A DNA stretch of 64,000 nt from CAILZL01 sp050248275 (GTDB lineage: Bacteria > Pseudomonadota > Gammaproteobacteria > Steroidobacterales > Steroidobacteraceae), in contig JBFWSR010000001.1 in NCBI GenBank assembly GCA_050248275.1, positions 62,001 to 126,000 of the forward strand, in the 5' to 3' direction. The notes beneath the pieces were generated by a model. The model did no database searches. It was not told where the DNA came from and saw only the letters and a list, made by a program, of their open reading frames with translations. Positions 1-8,047 of this stretch are shown piece by piece (within the stretch, counting starts at the first letter, position 1; the number at the start of each line of letters is the position of its first letter). The translations under genes were made by a program, and so were the position numbers.

Positions 1-1099
1 TCACGGCCTTGTTGACCTGCCAGTTCGCGCCCACTGCGTAACGCATGGTGTCGTCCCATTTCTCGGGTGTGTTCTTCAGCACGCCCACCGCGCCGTTGGT
101 ACGCACGATCTTCAATTCAGGCACGCTGCTCCACTGCGTCCAGGACACTTCCCCCAACAGCTCGAAAGCGCCACCCAGCTTCTGAACCGCAGCCAGACGG
201 GCCGAAGCAGGCAACTTCAGGTTCAGCGCAATGGCGCCGTCGGTGGGCGCAGCCGCATTGGTAGTGGAATTATGCGCTGCATTGATGATGGCCTGGCCGG
301 TGGCATTGGCGGTCGTCGGTGTAGTGAAACTGGCATTGCCCGCCAGGTGATACTTGATGGCCGAGCGGTACGACAGGCCCACTCGCGTGCTGTCATTCGG
401 TGTGAACAACACACCCAGGTCGTAACCCCACGCCGAATCGTTACCCTTGACCAGACTGGTGCCCTGCAAGCCAGGAAGAATCAGGGCGCCAGCGGTATTG
501 CTGGCAATGATTGCCGTGTAATTCACCGCGCTGGTCAAGGTTGCATCGATGCTCTGAAAATCCGCGCCAATCCCCAGGGAAACCTTGTCGTGAATCTTGA
601 ATGCCAGCGCAGTATTGATGTTGGTGGTCTTTACATCCGACTTGATCGCCTGAAAGCGACCCATCCAGTCATCGTTGTATTCGGTTTTCAATCCGAACGG
701 CGCATTGACACCCACGCCACCACTTACTTTGTCGGTCAACGGCACGGCAAGATAAAAGGATGGCAGCACGGTCAATCCGCCGGCATCGCCGCCGTCGCCA
801 CCGAGCCCCTGCCCCAAAGCCTGTGCCGAAGCCGAATTCTTGAATTCGGATTGGACGTCAATTCCTGCCACGTTGAGGACCAGCGAGGGCCGCTTGAGCT
901 GGGTCAGGCCGGCTGCATTGAAATAAATGGTGCTGGCATCCTCGGCAACCGCTGCGGCACCGGCATAGGCATTGCCCAGACCGGACGAATTTTGCTCCAT
1001 CAAGGCGAAGCCTGCCGCGCACACATGATGTGTACCCAGCAAAGCAGCGCCGGATAACGCCGTCGCAATGGCAATTTGCAGCTTCTTGCGCGTTTGCAT
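1..1099 (-). CDS. FadL/OMPP1-family outer membrane transport protein (C-terminus beyond window)
   Basis: Outer membrane beta-barrel of the FadL/TodX family, which passes long-chain fatty acids or other hydrophobic compounds. The start is the ATG at 1099 on the minus strand, preceded by a GAGGGGGA ribosome binding site. The first ~28 residues form a signal peptide ending in HHVCA, and the mature protein begins AGFALMEQNSSGLGNAYAG, the typical FadL N-terminal hatch. A family-like NAAGLTQL stretch and alternating barrel strands follow. The frame stays open to base 1, so about 366 residues are visible and the C-terminal strands lie outside. The ligand cannot be told from sequence. Confidence 0.86.
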   Translation of the reverse strand, partial: MQTRKKLQIAIATALSGAALLGTHHVCAAGFALMEQNSSGLGNAYAGAAAVAEDASTIYFNAAGLTQLKRPSLVLNVAGIDVQSEFKNSASAQALGQGLGGDGGDAGGLTVLPSFYLAVPLTDKVSGGVGVNAPFGLKTEYNDDWMGRFQAIKSDVKTTNINTALAFKIHDKVSLGIGADFQSIDATLTSAVNYTAIIASNTAGALILPGLQGTSLVKGNDSAWGYDLGVLFTPNDSTRVGLSYRSAIKYHLAGNASFTTPTTANATGQAIINAAHNSTTNAAAPTDGAIALNLKLPASARLAAVQKLGGAFELLGEVSWTQWSSVPELKIVRTNGAVGVLKNTPEKWDDTMRYAVGANWQVNKAV

Positions 1100-1218
1100 G
1101 ATTTCCCCCTCATGATTTCTGACGCTTCTTGCGCACCCTGTGAGCCATTTATACGTCGATCATTGCAGAAAAACCAGCCGCATAAACCCGCTGTCGTAAC
1201 TGCGCGACCGCCTGGCGG

Positions 1219-2412
1219 TCAGCCAGCCTGCGCCGCTTTCAGTGCTTCTGCTCGCTGGCGCCTGTGCCTGCGGCGAGCCAGATATTGCATCCAGCCGGTT
1301 ACCAACAGCACCGGCATCATCAAACTGGTGAAAGTGATGAACAAACGCCCCGGCATCCCGAAATAAGCACCAGAGTGCAGATCGAAGTTACGGACCAGCA
1401 CACGCTGTGCCGCCGGTTTGTCACTGAACAGATCATGACTTTTCACCGCGCCCGTCTCCGCATCCAGCACCAGGGTATTGGTATTGCGGCCGCCTTCCCT
1501 GGTCACGGCTTTGTTCAGCAAATAACGTATCTGCAGTTCATCTGCATTACTACGCGCCAGTTGAATGGTGGCCGTATGGAATGCGGGCACTTCGCGTTTG
1601 AAAGCATCCCACAGCATATCGAGTCGATGCTGTGTGTGGTTGCCGGCGGTATTGGCGGGCGGCGGACCACGCCGGATTTCCATGCCCGCCAGCCGGTTGA
1701 GGGTATCTCCATACCAATGAATTTCGCTCATCATCAAGCCACTGTGTGCGCTCAGTAAATAACCCAGCAACGCAACCGTGCCGATCACGGCATGCAGGTT
1801 GTAATTGAAGGCATAGCCCTTGAGCTTGAAATTGACCTTCAACCATGAGCGCCAATCGCCCACCTTGCGGCGCGGCCAGCGCAGATACAAGCCGGTCAAG
1901 GTCATCGTCAGCAATAATAAAGTCGCGTATGCAGTGACATGCTTGCCCACATCCAGCGACGGCGTGTCATTGCCGGCGACCGCACTGCTCCATGGCACCA
2001 GGCTGCGATGCAGGTATTCATTCCAAGCCATGAACTGCCGCCCGCGCTCCAGCGTGGCCGCCATCATCTCGCCGGTATATTGATTGAAGTAACGACTGCC
2101 GTCGTCCTCGCCAAGTCGCGGACGTACGCCGCCCGGACGCACAAATTCAACCTTTACCGCCTGCTCGGGAGAGTCGGCGATGATCAATGCAGAGATCTGC
2201 TTGCCAGGATTGACCGCTTGCACCCTGGCCACTATTTCATCCGTGCTCAAAGCCCGCCCGGTTGGCACGACATGACCCGGACGGCCATTGAGCACTGACA
2301 ATATTTCATCCTGGAACGACATGATGGCGCCGGTCAGACCCATCAGCGCCAGTACCATGCCCACCGTAATGCCGATCAACCAGTGGAAGTTGAACAAAAT
2401 CTTTCTGAGCAT
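1219..2412 (-). CDS. PepSY-associated transmembrane protein
   Basis: Inner membrane protein of the PepSY_TM family, 397 aa, a usual length. Four hydrophobic segments are visible, near residues 6-34, 158-180, 202-228 and 357-378, with a large periplasmic PepSY-like region between the first and second. Conserved histidines lie in the helices (FHWLIG, NLHAVIG). The C-terminus is Arg-rich (ARRRHRRQ) and should be cytoplasmic. Relatives often accompany TonB-dependent iron receptors and may act as ferric reductases, but no such receptor or clear Fur box is visible here, so that role is inference. It stands alone, divergent from the UPF0114 gene. Confidence 0.85.
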   Translation of the reverse strand: MLRKILFNFHWLIGITVGMVLALMGLTGAIMSFQDEILSVLNGRPGHVVPTGRALSTDEIVARVQAVNPGKQISALIIADSPEQAVKVEFVRPGGVRPRLGEDDGSRYFNQYTGEMMAATLERGRQFMAWNEYLHRSLVPWSSAVAGNDTPSLDVGKHVTAYATLLLLTMTLTGLYLRWPRRKVGDWRSWLKVNFKLKGYAFNYNLHAVIGTVALLGYLLSAHSGLMMSEIHWYGDTLNRLAGMEIRRGPPPANTAGNHTQHRLDMLWDAFKREVPAFHTATIQLARSNADELQIRYLLNKAVTREGGRNTNTLVLDAETGAVKSHDLFSDKPAAQRVLVRNFDLHSGAYFGMPGRLFITFTSLMMPVLLVTGWMQYLARRRHRRQRAEALKAAQAG

Positions 2413-2609
2413 AAGCCGCGTACCCGTCAGTAATTACATTCCGCAATAAAGCGCAGATTGTGGACTGATGCAGATGGTTTCAAGTCATACAATCCACGAT
2501 GCACAATCTTTGCGCAGCTTTACCAGCGAGCGCCGCGCTGCTTTCTGCTGACAGCAACCGCAATCAGACTGCTAGAATTTCACACATTAGATCGTGGAGT
2601 CCCCGCCTG

Positions 2610-3116
2610 ATGATTGAACGCACCATTGAAAAACTCCTGTTCGCCAGCCGCTGGATTCTGGCGCCGGTTTATTTAGGCATGTCGATCGCGCTGGTGGCGC
2701 TGGGTCTTAAGTTTTTTGAAGAAGCCTGGCATGTCATTGCCCATGTGTTCGCCATGGAAGAAGCCGATCTGGTATTGACCTTGCTGGCGATGATCGATCT
2801 GGTACTGGTCGGCAGCCTGATCGTGATGGTGATGTTCTCCGGCTATGAAAATTTCGTATCGCGCATCGACATTGAAGGCGAAGGCGACAAACTGGGCTGG
2901 CTGGGCAAGCTCGATGCCGGCACGCTGAAACTCAAGGTGGCGGCATCCATCGTCGCCATTTCTTCAATCCACCTGCTGCGCGCCTTCATGAATGCGCAGC
3001 AAATCGCCAATGACAAACTCATGTGGTATGTCATCATTCACCTGACTTTTGTCATATCCGCAGTGCTGATGGGTGTGCTGGACAAGATGGCGTTCGCTTC
3101 GCATCGCGAGCATTGA
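2610..3116 (+). CDS. UPF0114 (YqhA-like) membrane protein
   Basis: Small inner membrane protein of about 168 aa in the UPF0114/YqhA family, function unknown. Family hallmarks are the N-terminal ERTIEKLLFASRWILAPVY, the central SGYENFVSRI and the ending VLMGVLDKMAF. Three or four hydrophobic segments are visible. The reading frame extends upstream to 2499, but the ATG at 2610 is chosen because GTGGAG lies 10 nt before it and the family's conserved N-terminus starts there. Confidence 0.88.
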   Translation: MIERTIEKLLFASRWILAPVYLGMSIALVALGLKFFEEAWHVIAHVFAMEEADLVLTLLAMIDLVLVGSLIVMVMFSGYENFVSRIDIEGEGDKLGWLGKLDAGTLKLKVAASIVAISSIHLLRAFMNAQQIANDKLMWYVIIHLTFVISAVLMGVLDKMAFASHREH

Positions 3117-3125
3117 CGCTCCGCA

Positions 3126-3148
3126 GGGGCAGGTCACGGACCCGCCCC
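3126..3148. terminator. Hairpin between convergent genes
   Basis: Ten-base arms at 3126-3135 and 3139-3148 with one mismatch and a 3-nt loop (GGGGCAGGTC / GACCCGCCCC). It lies between the convergent UPF0114 and Nudix genes, so it may end transcription from either side. There is no clear T-run. Confidence 0.45.
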
Positions 3149-3156
3149 CACGAAGA

Positions 3157-3771
3157 TCAATCAAACTCCGTAGGCAATTGCGGCTGCAGGTGATGCTGAT
3201 ACAGCAAGCGCAGTTGCGCGGCGGTAATGCGGCCAGTGGACAGCTCCGGCAATGCATCCAAAGAAAAAAACTCCACGCCATCGGTCTCAATGCTGATACG
3301 GGGCGAACCACCGGTAATCTCGCACACAAACAGCAGCTTCCAGATATGGAACATGAACGGCGGAAAGTTGTGCCGGTTGCGATCGTGCACCGCCGCCAGC
3401 TTGAGGACGCGGGCGGTGTAACCTGATTCCTGCTCGATCTCCTTGAGAATGGACATTGACGGCGATTCGTTCACATCGGCAAAACCGCCGGGTACGGTCC
3501 ACCTGCCATCGCTGCGCTCGCGCACCAGCAGCACTTCGTTGCCACGGAACATCGCGCCGCGTACATCCAGCTTGGGCGTAACGTAACCATCCTCCAGCAC
3601 CCAGGCCTGACGCAATTGCTGCGCGCCATAGTGTCCGGCGTTGCCGATCAGCTCGGCGGCAATCTGCGCCACTTCCTCATAACGCTCGCGCTCGTAGTCG
3701 CTCTTCGTATAGTGCAATCCGGTTTGGGCGACAGCGAGCAGGCGACGCGCCTGATCCAGCAGAGTAGGCAT
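3157..3771 (-). CDS. NUDIX hydrolase with N-terminal helical domain
   Basis: Nudix hydrolase of 204 aa. Residues 1-65 form the helical extension seen in nucleoside-diphosphate-linked hydrolases with a Nudix_N_2-type domain, and the Nudix fold follows. The Nudix box GFADVNESPSMSILKEIEQE departs from consensus: Lys replaces the Arg, and the first Glu of the EE pair is Gln. Catalytic Glu residues remain on either side, so activity is possible. The substrate is probably a nucleotide-sugar or ADP-ribose-like compound (inference). The ATG start has AGGA upstream. Confidence 0.87.
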   Translation of the reverse strand: MPTLLDQARRLLAVAQTGLHYTKSDYERERYEEVAQIAAELIGNAGHYGAQQLRQAWVLEDGYVTPKLDVRGAMFRGNEVLLVRERSDGRWTVPGGFADVNESPSMSILKEIEQESGYTARVLKLAAVHDRNRHNFPPFMFHIWKLLFVCEITGGSPRISIETDGVEFFSLDALPELSTGRITAAQLRLLYQHHLQPQLPTEFD

Positions 3772-3864
3772 GGGAATTCCTGTTTAAATGCCAAAGCGCA
3801 TATCTTGGCCACAAGCCGATGACAGTTCCAAGTACACTACATTGTCATCTTTTTGCGATCACCG

Positions 3865-4788
3865 ATGTCCAGCCCAACTTCTCCCGGTCATGCAGACCAT
3901 CGCACTCGCAATGGTGTCCTTGCCGTTGTCGGCGCCTTCGCCATCTGGGGCATCTTGCCGCTGTATCTCAAGCCGCTGAACAGCATTGCCGCATTGCAGA
4001 TCGCCGCCTGGCGATATCTCATGGGTTGCATGACAGTGATTGGCTGGGTCGCCTGGCGTGGCGAGCTGCCGCAGGTGTGGCATATCTTCACCCGGCCCGC
4101 CCTGCTGCGGCCTTTGGTGCTGACGGCTGTCCTGCTGGCGGTGAACTGGACGCTCTATGCCTGGGGTGTTTCTCATGGGCAGGTGCTGTTCACCAGCCTG
4201 GGTTATTTCATCGGCCCGCTGGTGAATGTACTGCTGGGCATCCTGGTGTTATCGGAGCGGCTCAATCGCGCCCAATGGACTGCAGTCATCATCGCCGCCG
4301 CCGGCGTGGTGATCCTGACCGTACAAACCGGCCACCTGCCATGGCTGTCGCTGGTGCTGGCCGTCACTTTCAGTCTCTATGGCCTGTTGCGCAAGATGGC
4401 CGCCGCCGGACCACTGCCCGGTCTGGCCGTGGAAACCCTGCTGATGGCGCCGCTGGCCGGCATCTATTTGCTGCTGATGCAACACCAGCATGGCGATTTC
4501 GCCCATTACTCGGCACTGATGCTGGTGCTGCTGTTCTGTTCTGGCATTGTGACCGTGGTGCCGCTCACCCTGTTCAATTACGGCGCGCAGCGCATCGACT
4601 ACGCCACCACCGGCATGGTGCAATACCTCGGCCCCACCCTGCAGTTCCTGATCGGCGTATTCGTCTACAAGGAAGCCCTTTCGTCCGCACGTCTGCTGTG
4701 CTTCGCCATGATCTGGCTGGCGCTGGCCATTTATGCAGGCGATGGACTGTGGCGATCGCGCGCCATGCGCGCACCGGAAACTCCTTGA
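3865..4788 (+). CDS. rarD: RarD-type EamA permease
   Basis: Inner membrane transporter of the drug/metabolite superfamily, RarD subfamily, about 307 aa with ten hydrophobic segments in two EamA repeats. Characteristic stretches are FAIWGILPLYLKPL near the start, NWTLYAWGVSHGQVLFTSLG, and SLGYFIGPLVNVLLG. The substrate is unknown; RarD is named from chloramphenicol sensitivity in Pseudomonas. An in-frame TTG lies four codons upstream at 3853 and neither start has a good ribosome binding site, so the ATG is preferred by default. Confidence 0.88.
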   Translation: MSSPTSPGHADHRTRNGVLAVVGAFAIWGILPLYLKPLNSIAALQIAAWRYLMGCMTVIGWVAWRGELPQVWHIFTRPALLRPLVLTAVLLAVNWTLYAWGVSHGQVLFTSLGYFIGPLVNVLLGILVLSERLNRAQWTAVIIAAAGVVILTVQTGHLPWLSLVLAVTFSLYGLLRKMAAAGPLPGLAVETLLMAPLAGIYLLLMQHQHGDFAHYSALMLVLLFCSGIVTVVPLTLFNYGAQRIDYATTGMVQYLGPTLQFLIGVFVYKEALSSARLLCFAMIWLALAIYAGDGLWRSRAMRAPETP

Positions 4789-4806
4789 GCTTCCAACCTG
4801 ATTGAA

Positions 4807-4843
4807 CGATTTCCTCCGTCTTGCATGAAGGAGGAGGAAATCG
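4807..4843. terminator. Bidirectional hairpin terminator between rarD and the VOC gene
   Basis: Perfect 11-bp stem, CGATTTCCTCC at 4807-4817 and GGAGGAAATCG at 4833-4843, with a 15-nt loop. It sits between convergent genes and is suited to serve both. Confidence 0.55.
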
Positions 4844-4857
4844 CTGGTGCTCCGCTG

Positions 4858-5934
4858 TTATTTCTTGCGCTTGGCTGCCAAGCGACGTTTTGCTGCCGGC
4901 TGTTTCTTCTTGGCGATTTTGGTCTTGCTGCTCCGTTTCAGCTTTTTGAGCGCGACCTTCTTCTTGCCCGCCTTCTTTTTCGGTAATGGTTTGCGCACCG
5001 TCTTTTTCGCTGAGTTTTTCGCTACTTTTTTCTGTGGCGGTTTCTTTTTGGCTGATTTCCTGGCGGGCCTGGCCTTTGCTACGGCTTTTTTCTTTTTGCT
5101 TGCTTTCTTCTTGCCAGCTTTCTTTACGGTAACCGTTGCGCTTGCTGCCGCTTTGGCGGCGGGCTTCGCGGGCCTGGCGACAGCCGGTGCAGCCGACACC
5201 ACGGCGTGCATCGCGCCCTGCGGATCGCTGATCTGCGCGATCCAACTGCCGCCGGGTACCTGCATCGGGCCGTTGAGCACTGTGCCGCCAGCCTTGGCCG
5301 CTACCTTGGCCACCTTGCGGGCGTCCGCCACCTCGGCATAACAACACCATGCAGCAGGCATGGTGGATGGCTTGTTGAACATGCCGCCCAACGCATTGCC
5401 ATTCACGCCGAACATGAAGTACATCCCCATCTCACCCATGTCGTGTTCGCCGGTCTTCTCCCAGCCGAACAGCGTCTGATAAAACGTAAACGCGATCTTG
5501 TAATCGGTGGTCGCCAGCTCATGCCAGGCGAACTCGCCGGGTTGTGGCTTGCCGGCGGCAGCGGTGGCATTCGCTGATCCATACACGCCGAATCTCGCAC
5601 CCTGCGGATCCGCCAGTACCGCATAACGTCCCGCATTGGGAATATCAGTGACCGGCACGACAACCTTGCTACCCAGCTTCTGCGCGCCATTCACGGTTGC
5701 CTCGATATCGGTCGTGCCCACGTATGGCAGCCAGTGCGGTGCCGCGCCGGCTGCCGAGCCTGCGACACCACCGACGGGACCGCGCTTGGCAACCCACATC
5801 AGATACGTTGAATCCTGCTGCCAGGGCTGCGTCTTCCAGCCAACCACTTTCTGGTAGTACGCGACCGCAGAGGGCACCTCCATGGTCAGCAACTCGTGCC
5901 ATACGAAACGTCCGCGAACAGTGGGCTTGGCCAT
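4858..5934 (-). CDS. Tandem VOC (glyoxalase-fold) protein with Lys/Ala-rich histone-like tail
   Basis: A 358-aa protein in three parts. Residues ~8-125 and ~131-245 are two VOC domains of the glyoxalase/bleomycin-resistance kind (FVWHELLTMEVPSAVAYYQ and FAWHELATTDYKIAFTFYQ begin the repeats; each ends in a DPQGA motif). Residues ~255-358 are almost only Lys, Ala, Arg, Pro and Val, resembling histone H1 or AlgP-like tails. The reading frame runs upstream to 6654, but the ATG at 5934 has GGGAG before it and begins the first VOC domain, so the longer form is rejected. The first ~250 residues alone match the usual double-VOC protein length. Enzyme activity is unknown; the tail suggests nucleic-acid or polyanion binding (inference). 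Confidence 0.85.
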   Translation of the reverse strand: MAKPTVRGRFVWHELLTMEVPSAVAYYQKVVGWKTQPWQQDSTYLMWVAKRGPVGGVAGSAAGAAPHWLPYVGTTDIEATVNGAQKLGSKVVVPVTDIPNAGRYAVLADPQGARFGVYGSANATAAAGKPQPGEFAWHELATTDYKIAFTFYQTLFGWEKTGEHDMGEMGMYFMFGVNGNALGGMFNKPSTMPAAWCCYAEVADARKVAKVAAKAGGTVLNGPMQVPGGSWIAQISDPQGAMHAVVSAAPAVARPAKPAAKAAASATVTVKKAGKKKASKKKKAVAKARPARKSAKKKPPQKKVAKNSAKKTVRKPLPKKKAGKKKVALKKLKRSSKTKIAKKKQPAAKRRLAAKRKK

Positions 5935-6130
5935 GGTGATCTCCCGGAAGTAACGGAACAGTTGAGAAGCCAGGAATGACGCACAGCAGCAGGGGAACCC
6001 GGCAGTGGCTGATCGTTGGCTGAATGTACGCCGTAGAGCGTATCCGGCCAATAGCCACGTCGCCTGAGTGCGCGAACGCGCAACCAGCGCAGTCGATTCG
6101 TAATTTTGTAAATGATGGTGCATGCGGCGC

Positions 6131-6159
6131 TTGACAGCTTTCGCATATTTATGCACGAT
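6131..6159 (+). promoter_or_regulatory. Candidate sigma70 promoter of argR
   Basis: A perfect -35 TTGACA at 6131-6136 is followed after 17 nt by CACGAT (6154-6159) as a weak -10. This puts the transcript start near 6166, downstream of the earlier in-frame ATGs and before the ATG at 6244. The spacer and -10 are covered by the ArgR-like boxes. The rest of the 309-nt gap between the VOC gene and argR shows nothing else I can name. Confidence 0.45.
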
Positions 6160-6175
6160 GCTCGCAACTTTATGC
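6143..6175. promoter_or_regulatory. Two ArgR-box-like palindromes 21 bp apart
   Basis: Box 1 is GCATATTTATGC (6143-6154) and box 2 is GCAACTTTATGC (6164-6175). Their centres are exactly 21 bp apart, the spacing of paired ARG boxes (18-bp boxes with 3-bp gaps) in Escherichia coli. Box 1, extended to 14 nt, matches 10 of 14 positions of the core TGAATAATTATTCA; box 2 matches 8. They overlap the candidate promoter, which suggests autorepression of the argR-argG transcript when arginine is present. Confidence 0.55.
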
Positions 6176-6243
6176 AGACCAGCGCTGATACCCATCCAGC
6201 TGGTCTGTCTGCTTTTGGAACCCCGGAACAACCAGCGCCCACC

Positions 6244-6696
6244 ATGTCTGCCGAACTGCATCAATCCAGCCTGCGCCGCGCGGCGATCGTCAAGATCATC
6301 CGTGAGTCGGTGGTGCACAAGCAGGCAGAGCTGGTGAAACTGCTGAAAAAGCAGGGCTTCGAGGCGACCCAGTCCAGCGTCAGCCGCGACCTGCGTGAGT
6401 TGCAGGTAGCCAAGGCCGGCGATCATTACATCGTGCCGGAAGGCGCGGTGAGGCGCGCCGACCCGTTCAGCGCCATCAGTGGGTTTGTCACCGGCATCCG
6501 CTGCGCAGGCAGCTCGCTGACGGTGGTCAAGACCCGCACCGGCACTGCGCAGAGCGTGGCCGTGGCCATCGACCAGGCCGAATGGCCGGAAGTGGTCGGC
6601 ACTATTTCCGGTGACGACACGATTTTCATTGCCACCGCAGGCGCGCGTGAACAACAGCAGCTGAACAAGCGGCTGCGCGACATCTTCAAACTGTAA
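6244..6696 (+). CDS. argR: Arginine repressor ArgR
   Basis: ArgR-family regulator, about 150 aa from the chosen ATG. The N-terminal winged helix-turn-helix carries RAAIVKIIRESVVHKQAEL and the recognition stretch ATQSSVSRDLRELQVAK. The C-terminal half is the arginine-binding, oligomerising domain (GTAQSVAVAID, VVGTISGDDTIFIAT). The frame is open from 6112, but the upstream ATGs lie within or beside the promoter and ArgR-box region and would add a low-complexity extension absent from the family. It stands 29 bp before argG, so it is likely the first gene of the arginine operon and controls it. Confidence 0.9.
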   Translation: MSAELHQSSLRRAAIVKIIRESVVHKQAELVKLLKKQGFEATQSSVSRDLRELQVAKAGDHYIVPEGAVRRADPFSAISGFVTGIRCAGSSLTVVKTRTGTAQSVAVAIDQAEWPEVVGTISGDDTIFIATAGAREQQQLNKRLRDIFKL

Positions 6697-6725
6697 ATTT
6701 CACACTGCAGAGACCGACTCCCATC

Positions 6726-7943
6726 ATGACTGACAACATTCCTGCGGGTTCCGAGCCCATCCTGCTGGCGTTTTCCGGTGGTCTGGACACTTCATTTCTG
6801 GTGCCCTGGCTGAAGGAAAATTATGGCCGTCCGGTCATCACCGTCACCGTGGATACCGGCGGTATTGACGCGGAAGCCGCCAAGGTGCTGGAACAGCGCG
6901 CCATGACCTATGGCGCGGAGAAACAAATTCTGGTGGCCGCCAAACCCACCTACTTCGATCAGGTGCTGAAGTATCTGATCATGGGCAATGTGCGTCGTGG
7001 TCAGCTGTATCCGTTGTGCGTGGGCGCGGAACGCGTCATGCAGGCGCAGATCATTGCCGAGTACGCCCGCAAGCTGGGCACCAAGATCGTGGCGCACGGC
7101 TGCACGGCAGCGGGCAACGATCAGGTGCGTTTCGAAGTGGCGCTGCGTACGCTGGCCCCCGAATTGACCATTCTCGCGCCGGTGCGTGATCGCGCCTTCA
7201 AGCGGCCCGAACAATTGAAGTATCTGCAGGACAAGCAGTTGCCGCTGCCGCCTTACGGCGCGGCCTATTCCGTGAATCGCGGTCTGTGGGGCGTGACCAT
7301 CGGCGGCAAGGAAACGCTCACTTCCAGCGACACGATTCCCGATCATGCCTGGGTGCTGTCGAAAGAAGCGTTCAGTAATCCGCAGGCGCCCGAAGTGCAT
7401 GCCATCGGCTTTGAGCGTGGTGTGCCCTGCAGCGTCGATGGTGTGACGATGAGCGCCGTGGCCGTCATCGAAAAGCTGGAAACCATCGGCGCCAGGTTCG
7501 GCGTGGGTCGCGGCATTCATGTGGGCGACACCATCATCGGCACCAAGGGTCGCGTGGCCTTCGAAGCGCCGGCTGCCGATGTGCTGCTCAATGCGCATCG
7601 CGAACTGGAAAAACTGGTGTTGACCGGCAGGCAGACACGCATCAAGGACAGCGTGGCGGCGCCATATGGCGATCTGGTGCATGAAGGCCAGCATCTCGAT
7701 CCGGTTTGCCGCGACATCGAAGCACTGCTGCTGTCCTCGCAGGAACGCGTGACCGGTGAAGTGAAAGTGATGTATCGCCCGGGCATGGCCTTCATCGAAG
7801 GCGTGACCTCGAAGTACTCCATCATGGCTGCGTCCAAGGGCGTGTATGGCGAAGCGGCGGGCGAATGGACGGCGGCCGATGCGCTGGGCTTCTCGAAAAT
7901 GTTGTCCTTGACGGGTTCGTTCTGGCAGCGCGCCGGGAGATAG
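6726..7943 (+). CDS. argG: Argininosuccinate synthase
   Basis: Joins citrulline and aspartate with ATP to give argininosuccinate, the penultimate step of arginine synthesis, in the cytoplasm. Its 405 aa is the normal length. The N-terminal PP-loop AFSGGLDTSFLVPWL is intact, VDTGG follows, and HGCTAAGNDQVRFE is the family's second signature. It lies close behind argR and is followed by two palindromes, then the P-loop gene. Confidence 0.95.
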   Translation: MTDNIPAGSEPILLAFSGGLDTSFLVPWLKENYGRPVITVTVDTGGIDAEAAKVLEQRAMTYGAEKQILVAAKPTYFDQVLKYLIMGNVRRGQLYPLCVGAERVMQAQIIAEYARKLGTKIVAHGCTAAGNDQVRFEVALRTLAPELTILAPVRDRAFKRPEQLKYLQDKQLPLPPYGAAYSVNRGLWGVTIGGKETLTSSDTIPDHAWVLSKEAFSNPQAPEVHAIGFERGVPCSVDGVTMSAVAVIEKLETIGARFGVGRGIHVGDTIIGTKGRVAFEAPAADVLLNAHRELEKLVLTGRQTRIKDSVAAPYGDLVHEGQHLDPVCRDIEALLLSSQERVTGEVKVMYRPGMAFIEGVTSKYSIMAASKGVYGEAAGEWTAADALGFSKMLSLTGSFWQRAGR

Positions 7944-7946
7944 GAA

Positions 7947-7966
7947 GGGCGCAATGAATTGCGCCC
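7947..7966. repeat. Intergenic palindrome, type A (copy 1)
   Basis: GGGCGCAATGAATTGCGCCC has 9-bp arms and a 2-nt loop and starts 3 nt after the argG stop codon. A near-identical copy lies at 13509-13527 after argB, so this is a dispersed palindrome and not a gene-specific operator. Confidence 0.7.
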
Positions 7967-7995
7967 CTGCGGTGATTAGGACATGTAGTTTGTAG

Positions 7996-8015
7996 GGGTT
8001 CGTTTCATCGAACCC
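7996..8015. repeat. Intergenic palindrome, type B (copy 1)
   Basis: GGGTTCGTTTCATCGAACCC, a 7-bp perfect stem. A better-paired copy (GGGTTCGATTCATCGAACCC, 9-bp arms) is at 13556-13575. Types A and B occur together and in the same order in both gaps, so the pair has spread or been kept as a unit. Confidence 0.7.
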
Positions 8016-8047
8016 GGTTGGCAGAGATCGTTTCAAGAGTCAGGCAA

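Noticed and set aside
5935..6654. Upstream extension of the VOC protein
   Set aside because: It crosses the argR gene on the other strand; a good ribosome binding site precedes ATG 5934.
6792..8036. Long minus-strand frame opposite argG
   Set aside because: His/Gln/Arg-rich translation without any family motif; argG on the plus strand explains the base pattern.
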